Source: Actinoplanes sp. SE50/110 (GTDB lineage Bacteria; Actinomycetota; Actinomycetes; Mycobacteriales; Micromonosporaceae). From it: 64,000 nucleotides of DNA. Below are positions 50,815 through 61,965 of this stretch, in pieces; positions within the stretch are counted from its first letter, which is position 1, and each line of letters starts with the position of its first letter. The stretch is taken from positions 634,501 through 698,500 of the forward strand of contig NZ_LT827010.1 in assembly GCF_900119315.1 (NCBI RefSeq). The letters run 5' to 3'. The translations under genes were made by a program, and so were the position numbers. The notes under the pieces were generated by a model. It saw nothing but the letters and a program-made list of their open reading frames with translations. It ran no database searches and was not told where the DNA came from.

Positions 50815-53184
50815 TCAGAACTGGTAGGTCTTGGCGACCGCCACCATCTCGCTGCTGTGCGAGCCGAGGACGCCGACGCCGGACGGGCGGGCGTGGAAGC
50901 CGGGCATCTCGGTGACGTTGTCGCTGGCGTCCATGGCGCGCAGCTTGACCGGGCCGGTGCCGCGCACGGTCAGGACCACCTCGACGCCCTCGGCCGGTGG
51001 CGCGTGGAAGATGAAGCCGAAGCCCCAGCCGCCGCCCGCCGCCCTGCCGACCGGGACCTGCTGACCGGCGACGGTCGCCGCCGTCACCTGATGGGCCGCG
51101 GCCACGTGCAGGGTGGTGAAACGGACCGTGCGCTGCGGTTTCAGGAGCAGCTTGAGGACCCGGCCACCGTCCGGGGACGGGGTGTCCGACTCCACGGTGA
51201 GGGCCGGCGCCGGCAGGCTGGCCGCCGGGGCCGGGCCGGTCCGCAGTTCCTCGGCGCCGAACGCGGGCAGCGTGGTGGCCACCGCTTTCGGGGCACCCGA
51301 CACGTACTGCGCGGTCCAGTCCTGGGTCTTCGCCTCGGCGCTGAGCCACTGCGCCCGGCCGGTGTCGGTGTCCAGCGCGTACATCAGCTGGGTGAGTGAC
51401 GGGTGGGCGGCGTCGAACCGGTCGACCGCCAGGCCGGCCGCCGTGCAGGCGAGCGCGGTGAGCGAGGCGACCAGGGTGGCCAGCGCGCCGCGGCGGCGAG
51501 CCCGGCCGGCCGGCAGGCCCTGGACCGGCTCCGCCGACGGGTGGATCAGGTCGATCACCGGCAGCAGGGCGAGCAGCATCAGCACGGTCAGGAACGCGCC
51601 GGCCGCGCCCATCGCCATGCCGAGCGCCGGGAACAGCATGACCACGGTGGGCAGCAGGATGACGACGGCGACCAGCCCGCTCAGAGTGCTCACCGCGGCG
51701 CCGGCCCACGGTCGGACGTGCGGGGTGAGCAGTCCGGTGAGCGCACCGGCCAGCGCCGGCAGGGTGGCCAGATAGGCGCCGCCCGGGGTGACCGCGGCCA
51801 GCACCACGCCCAGTCCGGCCAGCCAGCCCAGCCCGGCGACGGCCAGCGCGGCCGCGCCCAGCCGGCGGCGGAGCAGGGCGAACCAGCAGAACACCACCGC
51901 CGCGGCGATCGCGATCACCGCGATCCGGTACAGACCGGGTCGGTACGGGTCGATCGGCAGCGCGCCGTACTCCGGGCGGATCAGGGTCAGCACGGTCCAG
52001 AAGAGCTGTGCCAGAACCGGCGCGACCACGATCGGCGCCAGGGTGAGCAGCCCGGCCAGGGCCAGCCGCCGGCCGGTCAGCCGGCCCGTCCGGCGGGCCC
52101 GCCAGGCCAGCGCGGCGACCGCCAGCACGGCGAGGCCGGCCAGCGGCCAGACCAGACCGCCCGGGTAGCGCACCAGCAGGCCGAGGGCCGGGAAGTAGGT
52201 GGCGTCGCCGCCGGCCCGGGTGGCGGCGGCCAGCCGGTCGGTGTCGCCCAGCGTGCGGGTCAGCGCCAGCGCGTTCGCCCCGTGGTGCTGCAGGCTGTCC
52301 CGGTCCATCGCGGCGGGCAGGTCGGTGGGCGCGTGGTACACGGCGGCGCCGTCGATGTACGCCGAGTTCAGCCCGGTGAAACCGGCCTCGCGGAACGCGG
52401 TGAAGTCGGTGTCGTTGGGCAGCAGGCGGTAGATCTCGACGGCGAACGAGGTGCCCACCGGGTCCGGCGTGTGCGCGTACGCGTCGACCAGCCGGGCGTT
52501 CCGCGCGGAGGTCTCGAACATGATGGCCGGGCCGGAGCTGCCGCGCGCCTCCAGGTTGATCACCACGCCCCCGCCGGCGGCCAACGGGTTCTGCCGGACG
52601 AACGCCTCGGCCCCGCACAGGCAGGCCTCCTCGGCGTCGGTCATCACCAGCACCACGTCGTTGCGCAGCTTCGGACCCGTGGTCAGGGCGCGGGCGATCT
52701 CCAGGAGGCTGGCGGTGCCGGCCGCGTCGTCGTTGCCGCCCGGGCCGGTCTGCGCCGAGTCGTAGTGCGCCACCAGGAACACCCGTCCGGTCGAGGCGCT
52801 GCCCGGGATCAGCGTGACCACGTTGCGGACCCGGGCCAGGCCGGTGCCGCCCGCGCTGGCCGACAGCTCACCGCCCTGCGCGGTGACGGTGTCCTGCACC
52901 TGCGGACTGAGGCCGAGGCCGCGCAGGGTCCGCAGGAGGTGGTCGCGGACCGTGTCGTTCGCCGCGGAACCGGCCGGATGCGGGGCGGCTGCGATCGTAC
53001 GCACGCTCTGAAATGCTCTTTCCGCGCTGAACTCGCCGCCCGGCGCCGAGGCCGGAGCCGCCGCCGGTGGCAGGATGGAGCGAACCGCGGCGAAGCCCCC
53101 GAGGGCCAGCACGGCGAGGACGGCCAGGGCGGCGAAGCCGCGCCGAGCCGGCCGGAGGAGAGCGGCGTCACGCATGGGTGACAT
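50815..53184 (-). CDS. Membrane-anchored M28 family metallopeptidase
   Basis: 789 residues. One N-terminal helix (about 15-35) precedes an M28 peptidase domain (about 60-330) with zinc ligands in 'LVAHYDSAQTGPGGNDDAAG' (His, Asp), 'TDAEEACLCG' (Glu-Glu) and 'YHAPTDLPAAMD' (His). About seven to eight membrane helices follow (340-610), then an extracellular C-terminal beta domain. This is the layout of vacuolar Pff1-like membrane aminopeptidases. It probably trims peptides outside the membrane. Two starts three codons apart are possible. Confidence 0.88.
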   Translation of the reverse strand: MSPMRDAALLRPARRGFAALAVLAVLALGGFAAVRSILPPAAAPASAPGGEFSAERAFQSVRTIAAAPHPAGSAANDTVRDHLLRTLRGLGLSPQVQDTVTAQGGELSASAGGTGLARVRNVVTLIPGSASTGRVFLVAHYDSAQTGPGGNDDAAGTASLLEIARALTTGPKLRNDVVLVMTDAEEACLCGAEAFVRQNPLAAGGGVVINLEARGSSGPAIMFETSARNARLVDAYAHTPDPVGTSFAVEIYRLLPNDTDFTAFREAGFTGLNSAYIDGAAVYHAPTDLPAAMDRDSLQHHGANALALTRTLGDTDRLAAATRAGGDATYFPALGLLVRYPGGLVWPLAGLAVLAVAALAWRARRTGRLTGRRLALAGLLTLAPIVVAPVLAQLFWTVLTLIRPEYGALPIDPYRPGLYRIAVIAIAAAVVFCWFALLRRRLGAAALAVAGLGWLAGLGVVLAAVTPGGAYLATLPALAGALTGLLTPHVRPWAGAAVSTLSGLVAVVILLPTVVMLFPALGMAMGAAGAFLTVLMLLALLPVIDLIHPSAEPVQGLPAGRARRRGALATLVASLTALACTAAGLAVDRFDAAHPSLTQLMYALDTDTGRAQWLSAEAKTQDWTAQYVSGAPKAVATTLPAFGAEELRTGPAPAASLPAPALTVESDTPSPDGGRVLKLLLKPQRTVRFTTLHVAAAHQVTAATVAGQQVPVGRAAGGGWGFGFIFHAPPAEGVEVVLTVRGTGPVKLRAMDASDNVTEMPGFHARPSGVGVLGSHSSEMVAVAKTYQF

Positions 53185-53251
53185 CTAAGCGCGGGGGTAC
53201 GACATCCGGGTACCCGGTAGATCAAATGCAACGTGCAATAGCGTTGTCGGG

Positions 53252-53608
53252 GTGACTGCCTCGTTCGACCCGGCCGCCGTCATCGCGGAGTTCATCGACG
53301 CGGTGGCCCCCTACGACCCACAACCGGAGGTCCCGCCGGTGGCGCTGCTCGGCCTGCGCACCGCGCTCGGTGACCAGACTTTCGCCCTGAGTGACCACGT
53401 CATCCGGGCGATGTGCCGTGCTCTGGAGTCCTATCGCGACCCCGAGGACCGCGGTGAATGCGTCGAGTGTGGCGGTCGCCACCTCGACGAGAACCTGCAC
53501 TGCCGGGACTGCGGACGGCTGCACGGCATCCTCGGACAGGTGATCGCCGAGCATGTGCGCCGGGTGGCCGCGGCCGGCGATGGCAACGCTCCCAGCGGGC
53601 CGGCGTGA
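53252..53608 (+). CDS. Small zinc-ribbon-like protein
   Basis: 118 residues from a GTG. A helical N-terminal half (about 1-65) is followed by 'CVECGGRHLDENLHCRDCG', two CxxC knuckles 15 residues apart, which suggests a treble-clef or zinc-ribbon site, and a final helix. I recognise no family. Nucleic-acid or protein binding is possible. It lies between the divergent peptidase gene and the signalling operon and may be cotranscribed with the latter (gap about 95 bases). Confidence 0.65.
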   Translation: MTASFDPAAVIAEFIDAVAPYDPQPEVPPVALLGLRTALGDQTFALSDHVIRAMCRALESYRDPEDRGECVECGGRHLDENLHCRDCGRLHGILGQVIAEHVRRVAAAGDGNAPSGPA

Positions 53609-53702
53609 GGACAGGTCACGAGGTGGTGACCGATGTTGTGCCGCCGCGCCGGGTGGTACACGATTTCCGGGTCAGCTCTGCGTCGAGTCGGGATTGGGAA
53701 TG

Positions 53703-54889
53703 ATGGAACGGTCGTTCGCACCCCGCGCGCACGCGCTCGCGCAGATGGAGCGGCTGCGGATCCTGCTCGTCGAGGACGACGAGGGCGACGCCTTCCTCGT
53801 CCGTGAGCTGCTCAGCGAGGCCGAGGCCCCGTTCGAGCTGACCGTGGCCAGCAGCCTCCGGCAGGCGCGCGGCCTGGTCGCCGACGCCGACTGTGTGCTG
53901 CTCGACCTCGGCCTGCCCGACGCGGAGGGCATCGACGGGCTGCGCAAACTGCTGGCCGTCGCCGGCAACGCCGCGGTCTGCGTGCTCACCGGCCGCTCCG
54001 ACGAGCACCTGGGTGTCCAGGCGGTGGCCGAGGGAGCCCAGGACTACCTGGTCAAGGGCCAGGTCGACGGGGTCTGGCTGGTCCGCGCCCTGCGGTACGC
54101 GGTGGAGCGCAAGCGCGCCGACGAGAACGCCCGCCGGCTGCGCGAGGTCGAGCTGCGGCAGGAGGAGTCGGCCCGGCTGGAACGCGGTCTGCTGCCCCAG
54201 CCGCTGATGCAGACCACCGAGGTGACGGTCGAGACCTTCTACCGCTCCGGGCGGGCGGCCGGGCTGCTCGGTGGCGACTTCTTCGACGTGGTGCAGACCG
54301 GCGGCAAGCTGCACGTGATCGTCGGCGACGTCTGCGGCCACGGGGTGGACGAGGCGGCGCTCGGCGTCGAGCTCCGGGTCGCCTGGCGGGCGCTGGTGCT
54401 GGCCGGGGTGCCCGAGGAGCAGGTGCTGGCCTCGCTGGAGCAGGTGCTGATGAGCGAACGGCGGGCGCGGGAGGTGTTCGCCACGGTCGCCTCCGCCACC
54501 ATCGACCTGGCCGCCAACCGGGCGACCGTGCGGCTCGCCGGCCATCCGCCGCCGGTGGTGCTCACCGACGGCCGGGCCGGGCCGGTGCACGCGCGTACCG
54601 GGATCGTGCTCGGGGTACGTCCCACCCCGACACCCGCAACCGAGCTGGAGTTCACCGGCGATGACTGGTCCCTGTTGATGTACACCGACGGCCTGATCGA
54701 GGGGCACACCGGGCCCGGCAACGAGCGCCTCGACGTCGACGGGCTGTGCAAGCTGCTGGACGAGCCGGCCGCGCGCGAGGTGCCGCTGAGCGACCTGCCG
54801 GCCTGGCTGGTCGGGCGTGCCGACCAGGACAACGGCGGCCCGCTGACCGACGACGTGGCGATGCTGCTGATCTCGCGAGGCGGTGGGCG

Positions 54890-54893
<4 letters not shown>
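53703..54893 (+). CDS. Response regulator fused to PP2C-type (SpoIIE) phosphatase
   Basis: 396 residues. The receiver domain (about 15-135) has 'ILLVEDDEGDAFLV', phosphoacceptor Asp in 'DCVLLDLGLPDAEG' and Lys in 'YLVKGQ'. A helical linker leads to a SpoIIE/RsbU phosphatase (about 175-395) with 'GGDFFDVV', 'VGDVCGHGVDEA', 'AGHPPPVVL' and 'LTDDVAMLL', the metal-binding Asp set. RsbU-type enzymes dephosphorylate anti-anti-sigma factors, so this protein probably turns two-component phosphorylation into partner switching. Its stop overlaps the next start (ATGA). Confidence 0.92.
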
Positions 54894-56478
<1,585 letters not shown>

Positions 56479-56482
<4 letters not shown>

Positions 56483-56934
56483 GCACCGAATTCCGGGACA
56501 GCGGCACACCGATCGAGGTCCTGCTGGTCGAGGACGATCCCGGTGACGTCCTGATGACCCAGGAGGCGTTCGAGGAGCACAAGGTCCGCAACCGGCTGAC
56601 CGTCGTCTCCGACGGCGCGGAGGCGCTGGCCTACCTGCGTCGCGAGGGACAGTTCGCGGAGGCGGTCCGCCCCGACCTGATCCTGCTCGACCTGAACCTG
56701 CCGAGGCGCGACGGCCGCGAGGTGCTCGAGGAGATCAAGAACGACGACGATCTGGGCCGGATCCCGGTCGTAGTGCTGACCACCTCCTCCGCCGACGAGG
56801 ACATCCTGCGCAGTTACCAGCTGCACGCGAACGCGTATGTGACCAAGCCCGTCGACTTCGAACGGTTCATCGCGGTGATCCGCCAGATCGACGAGTTCTT
56901 CGTCAGCGTCGTGAAGCTGCCGCCCCGTGCTTGA
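56479..56934 (+). CDS. Single-domain response regulator (Rcp1-like)
   Basis: 151 residues, receiver domain only: '[21 protein letters not shown]', phosphoacceptor Asp in '[15 protein letters not shown]', '[14 protein letters not shown]' and '[11 protein letters not shown]'. This is the Rcp1 type that receives phosphate from bacteriophytochrome-like kinases. With no output domain it probably shuttles phosphate to, or competes with, the receiver-PP2C protein of the same operon. GTG start in a GTGA overlap with the kinase stop. Confidence 0.92.
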
Positions 56935-57745
56935 CCAGGTTTCGGACCTCGTCCGTGAGGTCGCGCAGACGGTGGTGCTGCCCCGATTCCAGCGGCTGGA
57001 CAGCGCCGACGTGCACCAGAAAGCGCCCGGTGACCTGGTCACCATCGCCGACCAGGAGTCCGAGCGGGCGCTGACCCGCGGACTGACCGCCCTGCTGCCC
57101 GGGTCCACGGTGGTCGGTGAGGAGGCGGTCGCCGCCGATCCCGCTGTCCGCGACCGGATCGACGAGGGTGGCGCGGTGTGGATCGTCGACCCGGTCGACG
57201 GCACCAACAACTTCGCCGCCGGGCGGACGCCGTTCTGCGTGATGGTCGCCCTGGTGCGGGAGCGCGAGACGGTGGCCGCCTGGATCCTCGACGTGGTCGA
57301 GGACAGCCTGACCGTGGCCGAGGCCGGGTCCGGCACGTTCCGCGACGGCGTGCGGGTCAAAGCCCGGGCCGACGACCCGCCGGCCGGCGACCTGCACGGG
57401 GTGATCGCGAACAAGTACTTTCCGCCCGACATGCAGGCGCACATCGACGCGCACGCGGGCGCGCTCGGCGGGTACACCCCGGGCCGGCACTGCGCCGGAT
57501 ACGAATACCCGGCGATCGCCACCGACGCGCAGCAGTTCGGCATGTTCTGGCGGATCCTGCCCTGGGACCACGCGCCCGGCACGTTGATCGTCCGCGAGGC
57601 CGGCGGCGTCGCCCGACACCTCGACGGCGTGGAGTACATGCCGATCAACCGTCGCAAGGGACTGCTGGTCGCCGGCAACGAGGAGATCTGGCATACCGTG
57701 CAGAACACTCTTTTCCCGGATGGACCGCCCGTCATCGAGGACTGA
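56927..57745 (+). CDS. Inositol monophosphatase family protein
   Basis: 272 residues from a GTG overlapping the regulator gene by 8 bases. Metal-binding and catalytic motifs are 'GEEAV' (Glu), '[15 protein letters not shown]' (DPxDGT) and '[17 protein letters not shown]' (WDxxPG). This is a Mg2+-dependent, Li+-sensitive-type phosphatase acting on inositol phosphate, histidinol phosphate or similar. Coupling to a signalling operon is unusual but may only reflect compact gene order. Confidence 0.9.
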   Translation: MLDQVSDLVREVAQTVVLPRFQRLDSADVHQKAPGDLVTIADQESERALTRGLTALLPGSTVVGEEAVAADPAVRDRIDEGGAVWIVDPVDGTNNFAAGRTPFCVMVALVRERETVAAWILDVVEDSLTVAEAGSGTFRDGVRVKARADDPPAGDLHGVIANKYFPPDMQAHIDAHAGALGGYTPGRHCAGYEYPAIATDAQQFGMFWRILPWDHAPGTLIVREAGGVARHLDGVEYMPINRRKGLLVAGNEEIWHTVQNTLFPDGPPVIED

Positions 57746-57813
57746 TTTCGGGGTGAGTGTCGGATCTCACAGTGGGATCTCGCACGGTCACTCAGCGATC
57801 TACCGTGCGGAGT

Positions 57814-58587
57814 ATGACTTCGTACCTGGATGAGCTTTTCGGGCTGAATGGGCGAACTGCGCTGGTCACCGGTGGGAGCTCCGGGATCGGCCGGGAGATC
57901 GCCCTCGCGCTGGGTCGCGCCGGCGCCCGGGTCGTGCTGCTCGCCCGGCGTGCGGGGCCACTCGCCGAAGTGGTCGCTGAGCTGGAAAAACATGGTGCCG
58001 AGGGTGGGGCGATCACGGCCGACCTGGCGGACCGGTCGGCGGTCCGGTCCGCGGTCGGGGAGATGAACTCGCGGTACGGCGAGCCGGACATCCTGGTCAA
58101 TTCGGCGGCCGTGAACCTGCGACCGCCGTTGGACGAGCTGGCCGAGGACGTCTGGGACCTGACCGTGGAGGCCAACCTGACGTCCCCCTTTCTGCTCGGT
58201 CAGGCGTTCGGCCCGGGGATGGCCGCCCGAGGCTGGGGGCGGATCATCAACATCGCCTCCCAGCAGGCCTTTCGCGCCTACGGCAACAGCGGGGCGTACG
58301 GTGCGGCCAAGGCCGGCCTGGTCGGACTGACCCGCTCGCAGGCCGAGGCGTGGTCGCGACACGGCGTGTGCGCCAACGCGATCGCCCCCGGAGTGGTGCA
58401 CACCCCACTCACCGAACCCGTCTTCGGGGATCCCTCGAAAGTGGCGGCGCACGCCGCTCGGACAATGATCGGTCGCAATGGGTTGCCCGAGGATTTCGCC
58501 GGATGTGCCGTTTTTCTGGCCAGCGGGGCGAGCCAAGCGGTAACCGGTCAGACACTCTTCGTCGACGGTGGATATTCGGCGACCTGA
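57814..58587 (+). CDS. Short-chain dehydrogenase/reductase
   Basis: 257 residues. NAD(P) site 'ALVTGGSSGIGREIALALG' (TGxxxGIG), 'ILVNSAAVN', and catalytic Ser and Tyr-x3-Lys in 'IINIASQQAFRAYGNSGAYGAAKAGL'. It ends with the classical 'GQTLFVDGGYSAT'. The ATG at 57814 sits where conserved sequence starts; TACCGT seven bases upstream may be a -10 giving a leaderless transcript. It resembles gluconate 5-dehydrogenase/3-oxoacyl reductases. Substrate not assigned. Confidence 0.88.
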   Translation: MTSYLDELFGLNGRTALVTGGSSGIGREIALALGRAGARVVLLARRAGPLAEVVAELEKHGAEGGAITADLADRSAVRSAVGEMNSRYGEPDILVNSAAVNLRPPLDELAEDVWDLTVEANLTSPFLLGQAFGPGMAARGWGRIINIASQQAFRAYGNSGAYGAAKAGLVGLTRSQAEAWSRHGVCANAIAPGVVHTPLTEPVFGDPSKVAAHAARTMIGRNGLPEDFAGCAVFLASGASQAVTGQTLFVDGGYSAT

Positions 58588-58651
58588 TCGATCTCCCTTT
58601 CTCCAGGCCCGGCACGGTAAAGTACCCGCGCTCCCGACTTGGAGGTTTTCC

Positions 58652-59749
58652 GTGGCGGCCTTCCCCCCGCGCCGGCGCACCGACCTGCTCGCCGACTCCA
58701 CGCGCGCCCCATTTGCCGTTATTCGGCGGCGCGGTGGACTGTTCCTCAGCCGGTCGGGGCGACCGGCCCGGTTCGCCGCCCTGGTGGCCGCGACCCTCGC
58801 GGCCGTGCTCGTCGTGTCCGGGACGCCGGCCCGTGCCGCCGACCCGGAAGGCGGGACCAAGGCGCTGCGGGCCAACCTGGAAGCGGCCGCCAAGGGGTAC
58901 GACCTGGCGAAGACGAAACTGGCCGAGTCGAAGAAACGGCAGACGCAGCTGACCGCCACGCTGAAGGCGGCGCAGACCCGGGTGGACGGCCTCACCAGGC
59001 GGGTCGCCGCCGTGGCGAACCGCTCGTACCAGATGGGCCGGATGAACACGATGATGCTGCTGCTCAACAGTGGCTCGCCGGACAGTTTCGTGGAGCGGGT
59101 GCAGGGCCTCGACATGCTCGCGCAGCTCGACGGCAGCACCCTCGCCGCGTACAAGACGGACATCGACACCACCAAGAAGGCGCAGACCGCGCTGTCTGCC
59201 GAGATCATCGAGCAGAACCGCCAGGTCAACGTCATGGCGCAGAAGAAGAAGCAGGCCGAGATCGCTCTCGGGGCGGTCGGTGGCGGTTCGGTGGGCGGCT
59301 TCGTCAGCGCCGACTCGGCGGCGGCCGCCCCGGCGCCGCGCAACTCGGACGGCTCCTGGCCCAAGGAGTCATGCACGGTCGACGACCCGACCTCGACCGG
59401 CTGCATCACGCCGCGGACCCTGCACGCCTATCAGGAGGCGCGGTCGGACGGCTTCACGCATTACACGGTCTGCTGGAGCCAGCGCGACTCCGGTGAACAT
59501 CCGAAGGGCCGGGCCTGCGATTTCTCCGCCAACCCCAGCACCTTCAAGGACGCCGCGGCGACCGGCAGCGACAAGGCGTACGGCGATCGCCTCGCCGCGT
59601 ACTTCGTCAAGAACGCGGACGCCCTCGGCATCATGTACGTGATCTGGTATCGCCAGATCTGGATGCCCAGCACGGGCTGGCGTGCCTACAGCGCCAGTGG
59701 TGGTCCGTCGGTGGTTCATACCAACCACGTGCACCTTTCCATGCTCTAG
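58652..59749 (+). CDS. Secreted coiled-coil protein with ARB_07466-like C-terminal domain
   Basis: 365 residues from a GTG with GGAGG upstream. The signal segment (about 45-70) ends TPARAAD. A long coiled coil (about 75-200, rich in Lys, Gln and Ala) resembles the N-terminal part of NlpC/P60 and PcsB hydrolases. From about 240 a compact domain has 'TPRTLHAYQEARSDGFT', 'HPKGRACDFSAN' and the final 'VHTNHVHLSML'. This HxxxxxxD..HxH pattern is the ARB_07466-like domain related to M15/VanY peptidases. Cell-wall hydrolysis or binding outside the cell is likely but not certain. Confidence 0.82.
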   Translation: MAAFPPRRRTDLLADSTRAPFAVIRRRGGLFLSRSGRPARFAALVAATLAAVLVVSGTPARAADPEGGTKALRANLEAAAKGYDLAKTKLAESKKRQTQLTATLKAAQTRVDGLTRRVAAVANRSYQMGRMNTMMLLLNSGSPDSFVERVQGLDMLAQLDGSTLAAYKTDIDTTKKAQTALSAEIIEQNRQVNVMAQKKKQAEIALGAVGGGSVGGFVSADSAAAAPAPRNSDGSWPKESCTVDDPTSTGCITPRTLHAYQEARSDGFTHYTVCWSQRDSGEHPKGRACDFSANPSTFKDAAATGSDKAYGDRLAAYFVKNADALGIMYVIWYRQIWMPSTGWRAYSASGGPSVVHTNHVHLSML

Positions 59750-59769
59750 ACCTGCTCCGGTGTCTCGCG

Positions 59770-59796
59770 CGCCCGCCCCGGCTCTCGGGGCGGGCG
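59770..59796 (+). terminator. Hairpin terminator
   Basis: Perfect 11-bp stem CGCCCGCCCCG/CGGGGCGGGCG with loop GCTCT, followed by T-rich sequence (TCGTCGTTTCC), 20 bases after the stop. Confidence 0.85.
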
Positions 59797-60009
59797 TCGT
59801 CGTTTCCGGCCACTCGGTCAGCGGCCGGACCGCAACCAGCGACATCGCCGGCGCCACGGCTTCGCGTCCCGGCTGCGGGCCGGTCGGTCACCGGTCACCG
59901 GATCGGCACGGGGCGAGGTTTGAGGTGTTTTGGGCGTTCCGCTCGGAGAATCCGGGCGGGTTTCGGAGTGCGGCACCGGAGACTCAGTCCCTCGGGCGAG
60001 AATCGGCGC

Positions 60010-61929
60010 ATGGGGCGTACGGAGCGAAACGGTCACGAGGGATCGCTTCGGATCGCCGGCCGTTACCGCCTCGTCGAGAAGCTCGGCACCGGCGGCATGT
60101 CGGTCGTCTGGCGCGCGTACGACGAGACCCTCAGCCGTGACGTCGCGGTGAAGGTGCTCACCCCGCAACTGGCCACCGACCGTGCCTTCCGTGACCGGCT
60201 TCGGCAGGAGGCGCTGGCCGCCGCCCGGCTGTGCCACCCGCACATCACCGGCGTCTACGACTTCGGGGAGGCTCTGCTTTCTGATCATCTGACCGTTCCG
60301 TATGTGGTGATGGAACTCAACGACGGGGAGTCGGTAGGCGCGCGCATAGGCCGGCAGGGCACCCTCGACTGGCGCGAAGCCGTGATGGTCTGCGCCGAGG
60401 TCGCTTCGGCCCTGGCCACCGCGCACGCCCGCGGCGTCGTGCACCGGGATGTGACCCCGGCCAACGTGATGCTCACCGGGGCCGGTGCGAAGGTGGTCGA
60501 CTTCGGCATCTCGGCGGTGGTCGGGCAGCGCGACGCCGGCCCGGACGGCAGCCTGCTGGGGACGCCCGCCTACCTCGCCCCGGAACGCCTCGGCGGGGCG
60601 CCGGTCTCTCCGGCCACCGACGTCTACGCCCTTGGGCTGCTGCTCTACCGCGCGCTCACCGGCCGGATGCCGTGGCCCGCCGCGAGCACCACCGAGGCGC
60701 TCCGCGCCCATCTCTACGCCGACCCCGATCCGGTCCCCGACGTCCCGGGCATGCCGGCCGCGGTGGCTGATCTGTGCCTGCGGTGCCTGGCCAAAGCCCC
60801 GGCCGACCGGCCGGTCTCCGCGGAGGTGGCCCGGGCCTTGGCGGCCACCGTCGGGGTGCGGCCGATCATCCCGCCGCTGCGCCCCGGGGAACGTCCGGCC
60901 GTCCCGGTCGCCCGCGCGGTGGTACCCGCCCCGGCCGGCTCCGAGGCGCCGCGCCGCGCCCGGTTGTCCTGGCTGTCCGGCTCGCCGCACCGGAGACTCC
61001 GGCGGCCCGCCGCGCCGCATGGTGCCTCCGGGCGGTCCGGCTCTTCGTACGGCAGTGTCGCGGAGTCCGGGCCCGGGTTGCCCGATCGCCGGCCCTGGTC
61101 GTCCGGCCCGTCGTGCCGCTTGCGGCTCCGTGAACTGCGGCTGCGGGCCGCTCTCCGATTCGGGACCGTGCTGCGGACGGGTGCGGTGCATCCCCTCGGT
61201 AATGGGTTGTTTCTCGGCTCGCGCCTGCGCCAGGCTGGCGCGGTCGCCGCGTGGGTGCGGCACGGCCGCCCGGCCCGCGCCCGGAACCGGTTGTCGGCGG
61301 CCGCGGCTTTGGCCACCGTGGTGCTGCTGGCCGGTAGCGCGTTGACCTGGTCGGCCCGGCGGGAGGCCGCGGACGCCGACCAGTCCAGCGCCTCCGCCGC
61401 CGGCCCGGGCGCGGACACCACGCAGCGGGTCCGTTGCTCGGTCCAGTACCAGGTGCGGCGCGACTCGGGCGGTGCCTTTGAAGCGCGGATGACCGTGCTG
61501 ACCACCGGCGGCTCGGCCGGCTGGCGGTTGGAGTTCAGCTTCCCCGGTACGCAGCGGCTGGCCGGACCGCCCCGATCGGTCGCCCAGCACGGTCGACGTG
61601 TCGTGGTGCGCGGTGCCGGCCGGAGCCGGGTGATCACGCTGCGCGGGGGTTACCGGGACCGCAACCCGCTGCCGCTCGCCTTCGCCATGAACGGCCATCC
61701 GTGCCGGGCCGAGGTGCTCGGCGTGGTCAGTGACCCGGCCACCAAGGACGATGCGGTGAGCGCCGCCTCGGCCAAGGATGATCGCCCGGGGCCGGAGGAA
61801 ACCATCCACCAGCGCAAGCGGCCACCGTCCCGGCATGGCGGCGCCCGGAGGAAGGCCGCGCCGTCGCCGGCCGACCCGTCGCCGGCCGCCCCGGCCAAAC
61901 CGAACAGCGGGTTCTCTCTCGCCCTTTGA
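60010..61929 (+). CDS. Receptor Ser/Thr protein kinase with CBM2-like extracellular domain
   Basis: 639 residues. The PknB-type kinase domain (about 19-280) has P-loop 'LGTGGMSVVWRA', Lys in 'VAVKVL', 'GVVHRDVTPANVML' (HRD, with T instead of K two residues on) and DFG in 'VVDFGISAVVG'. The usual Lys of HRDxKPxN is therefore replaced by Thr. A long basic, Pro/Ser-rich juxtamembrane region leads to one helix (about 427-447). The outside part (about 475-575) resembles a cellulose-binding CBM2: 'CSVQYQVRRDSGGAFEARMTV', 'WRLEFSFPGTQRL' and a closing Cys. A Lys/Pro-rich tail follows. The start at 60010 is the ATG directly before the kinase fold. Confidence 0.85.
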   Translation: MGRTERNGHEGSLRIAGRYRLVEKLGTGGMSVVWRAYDETLSRDVAVKVLTPQLATDRAFRDRLRQEALAAARLCHPHITGVYDFGEALLSDHLTVPYVVMELNDGESVGARIGRQGTLDWREAVMVCAEVASALATAHARGVVHRDVTPANVMLTGAGAKVVDFGISAVVGQRDAGPDGSLLGTPAYLAPERLGGAPVSPATDVYALGLLLYRALTGRMPWPAASTTEALRAHLYADPDPVPDVPGMPAAVADLCLRCLAKAPADRPVSAEVARALAATVGVRPIIPPLRPGERPAVPVARAVVPAPAGSEAPRRARLSWLSGSPHRRLRRPAAPHGASGRSGSSYGSVAESGPGLPDRRPWSSGPSCRLRLRELRLRAALRFGTVLRTGAVHPLGNGLFLGSRLRQAGAVAAWVRHGRPARARNRLSAAAALATVVLLAGSALTWSARREAADADQSSASAAGPGADTTQRVRCSVQYQVRRDSGGAFEARMTVLTTGGSAGWRLEFSFPGTQRLAGPPRSVAQHGRRVVVRGAGRSRVITLRGGYRDRNPLPLAFAMNGHPCRAEVLGVVSDPATKDDAVSAASAKDDRPGPEETIHQRKRPPSRHGGARRKAAPSPADPSPAAPAKPNSGFSLAL

Positions 61930-61965
61930 CCGAACCGCCCAAGCGGGCCGGATAGGGTCGGGATC

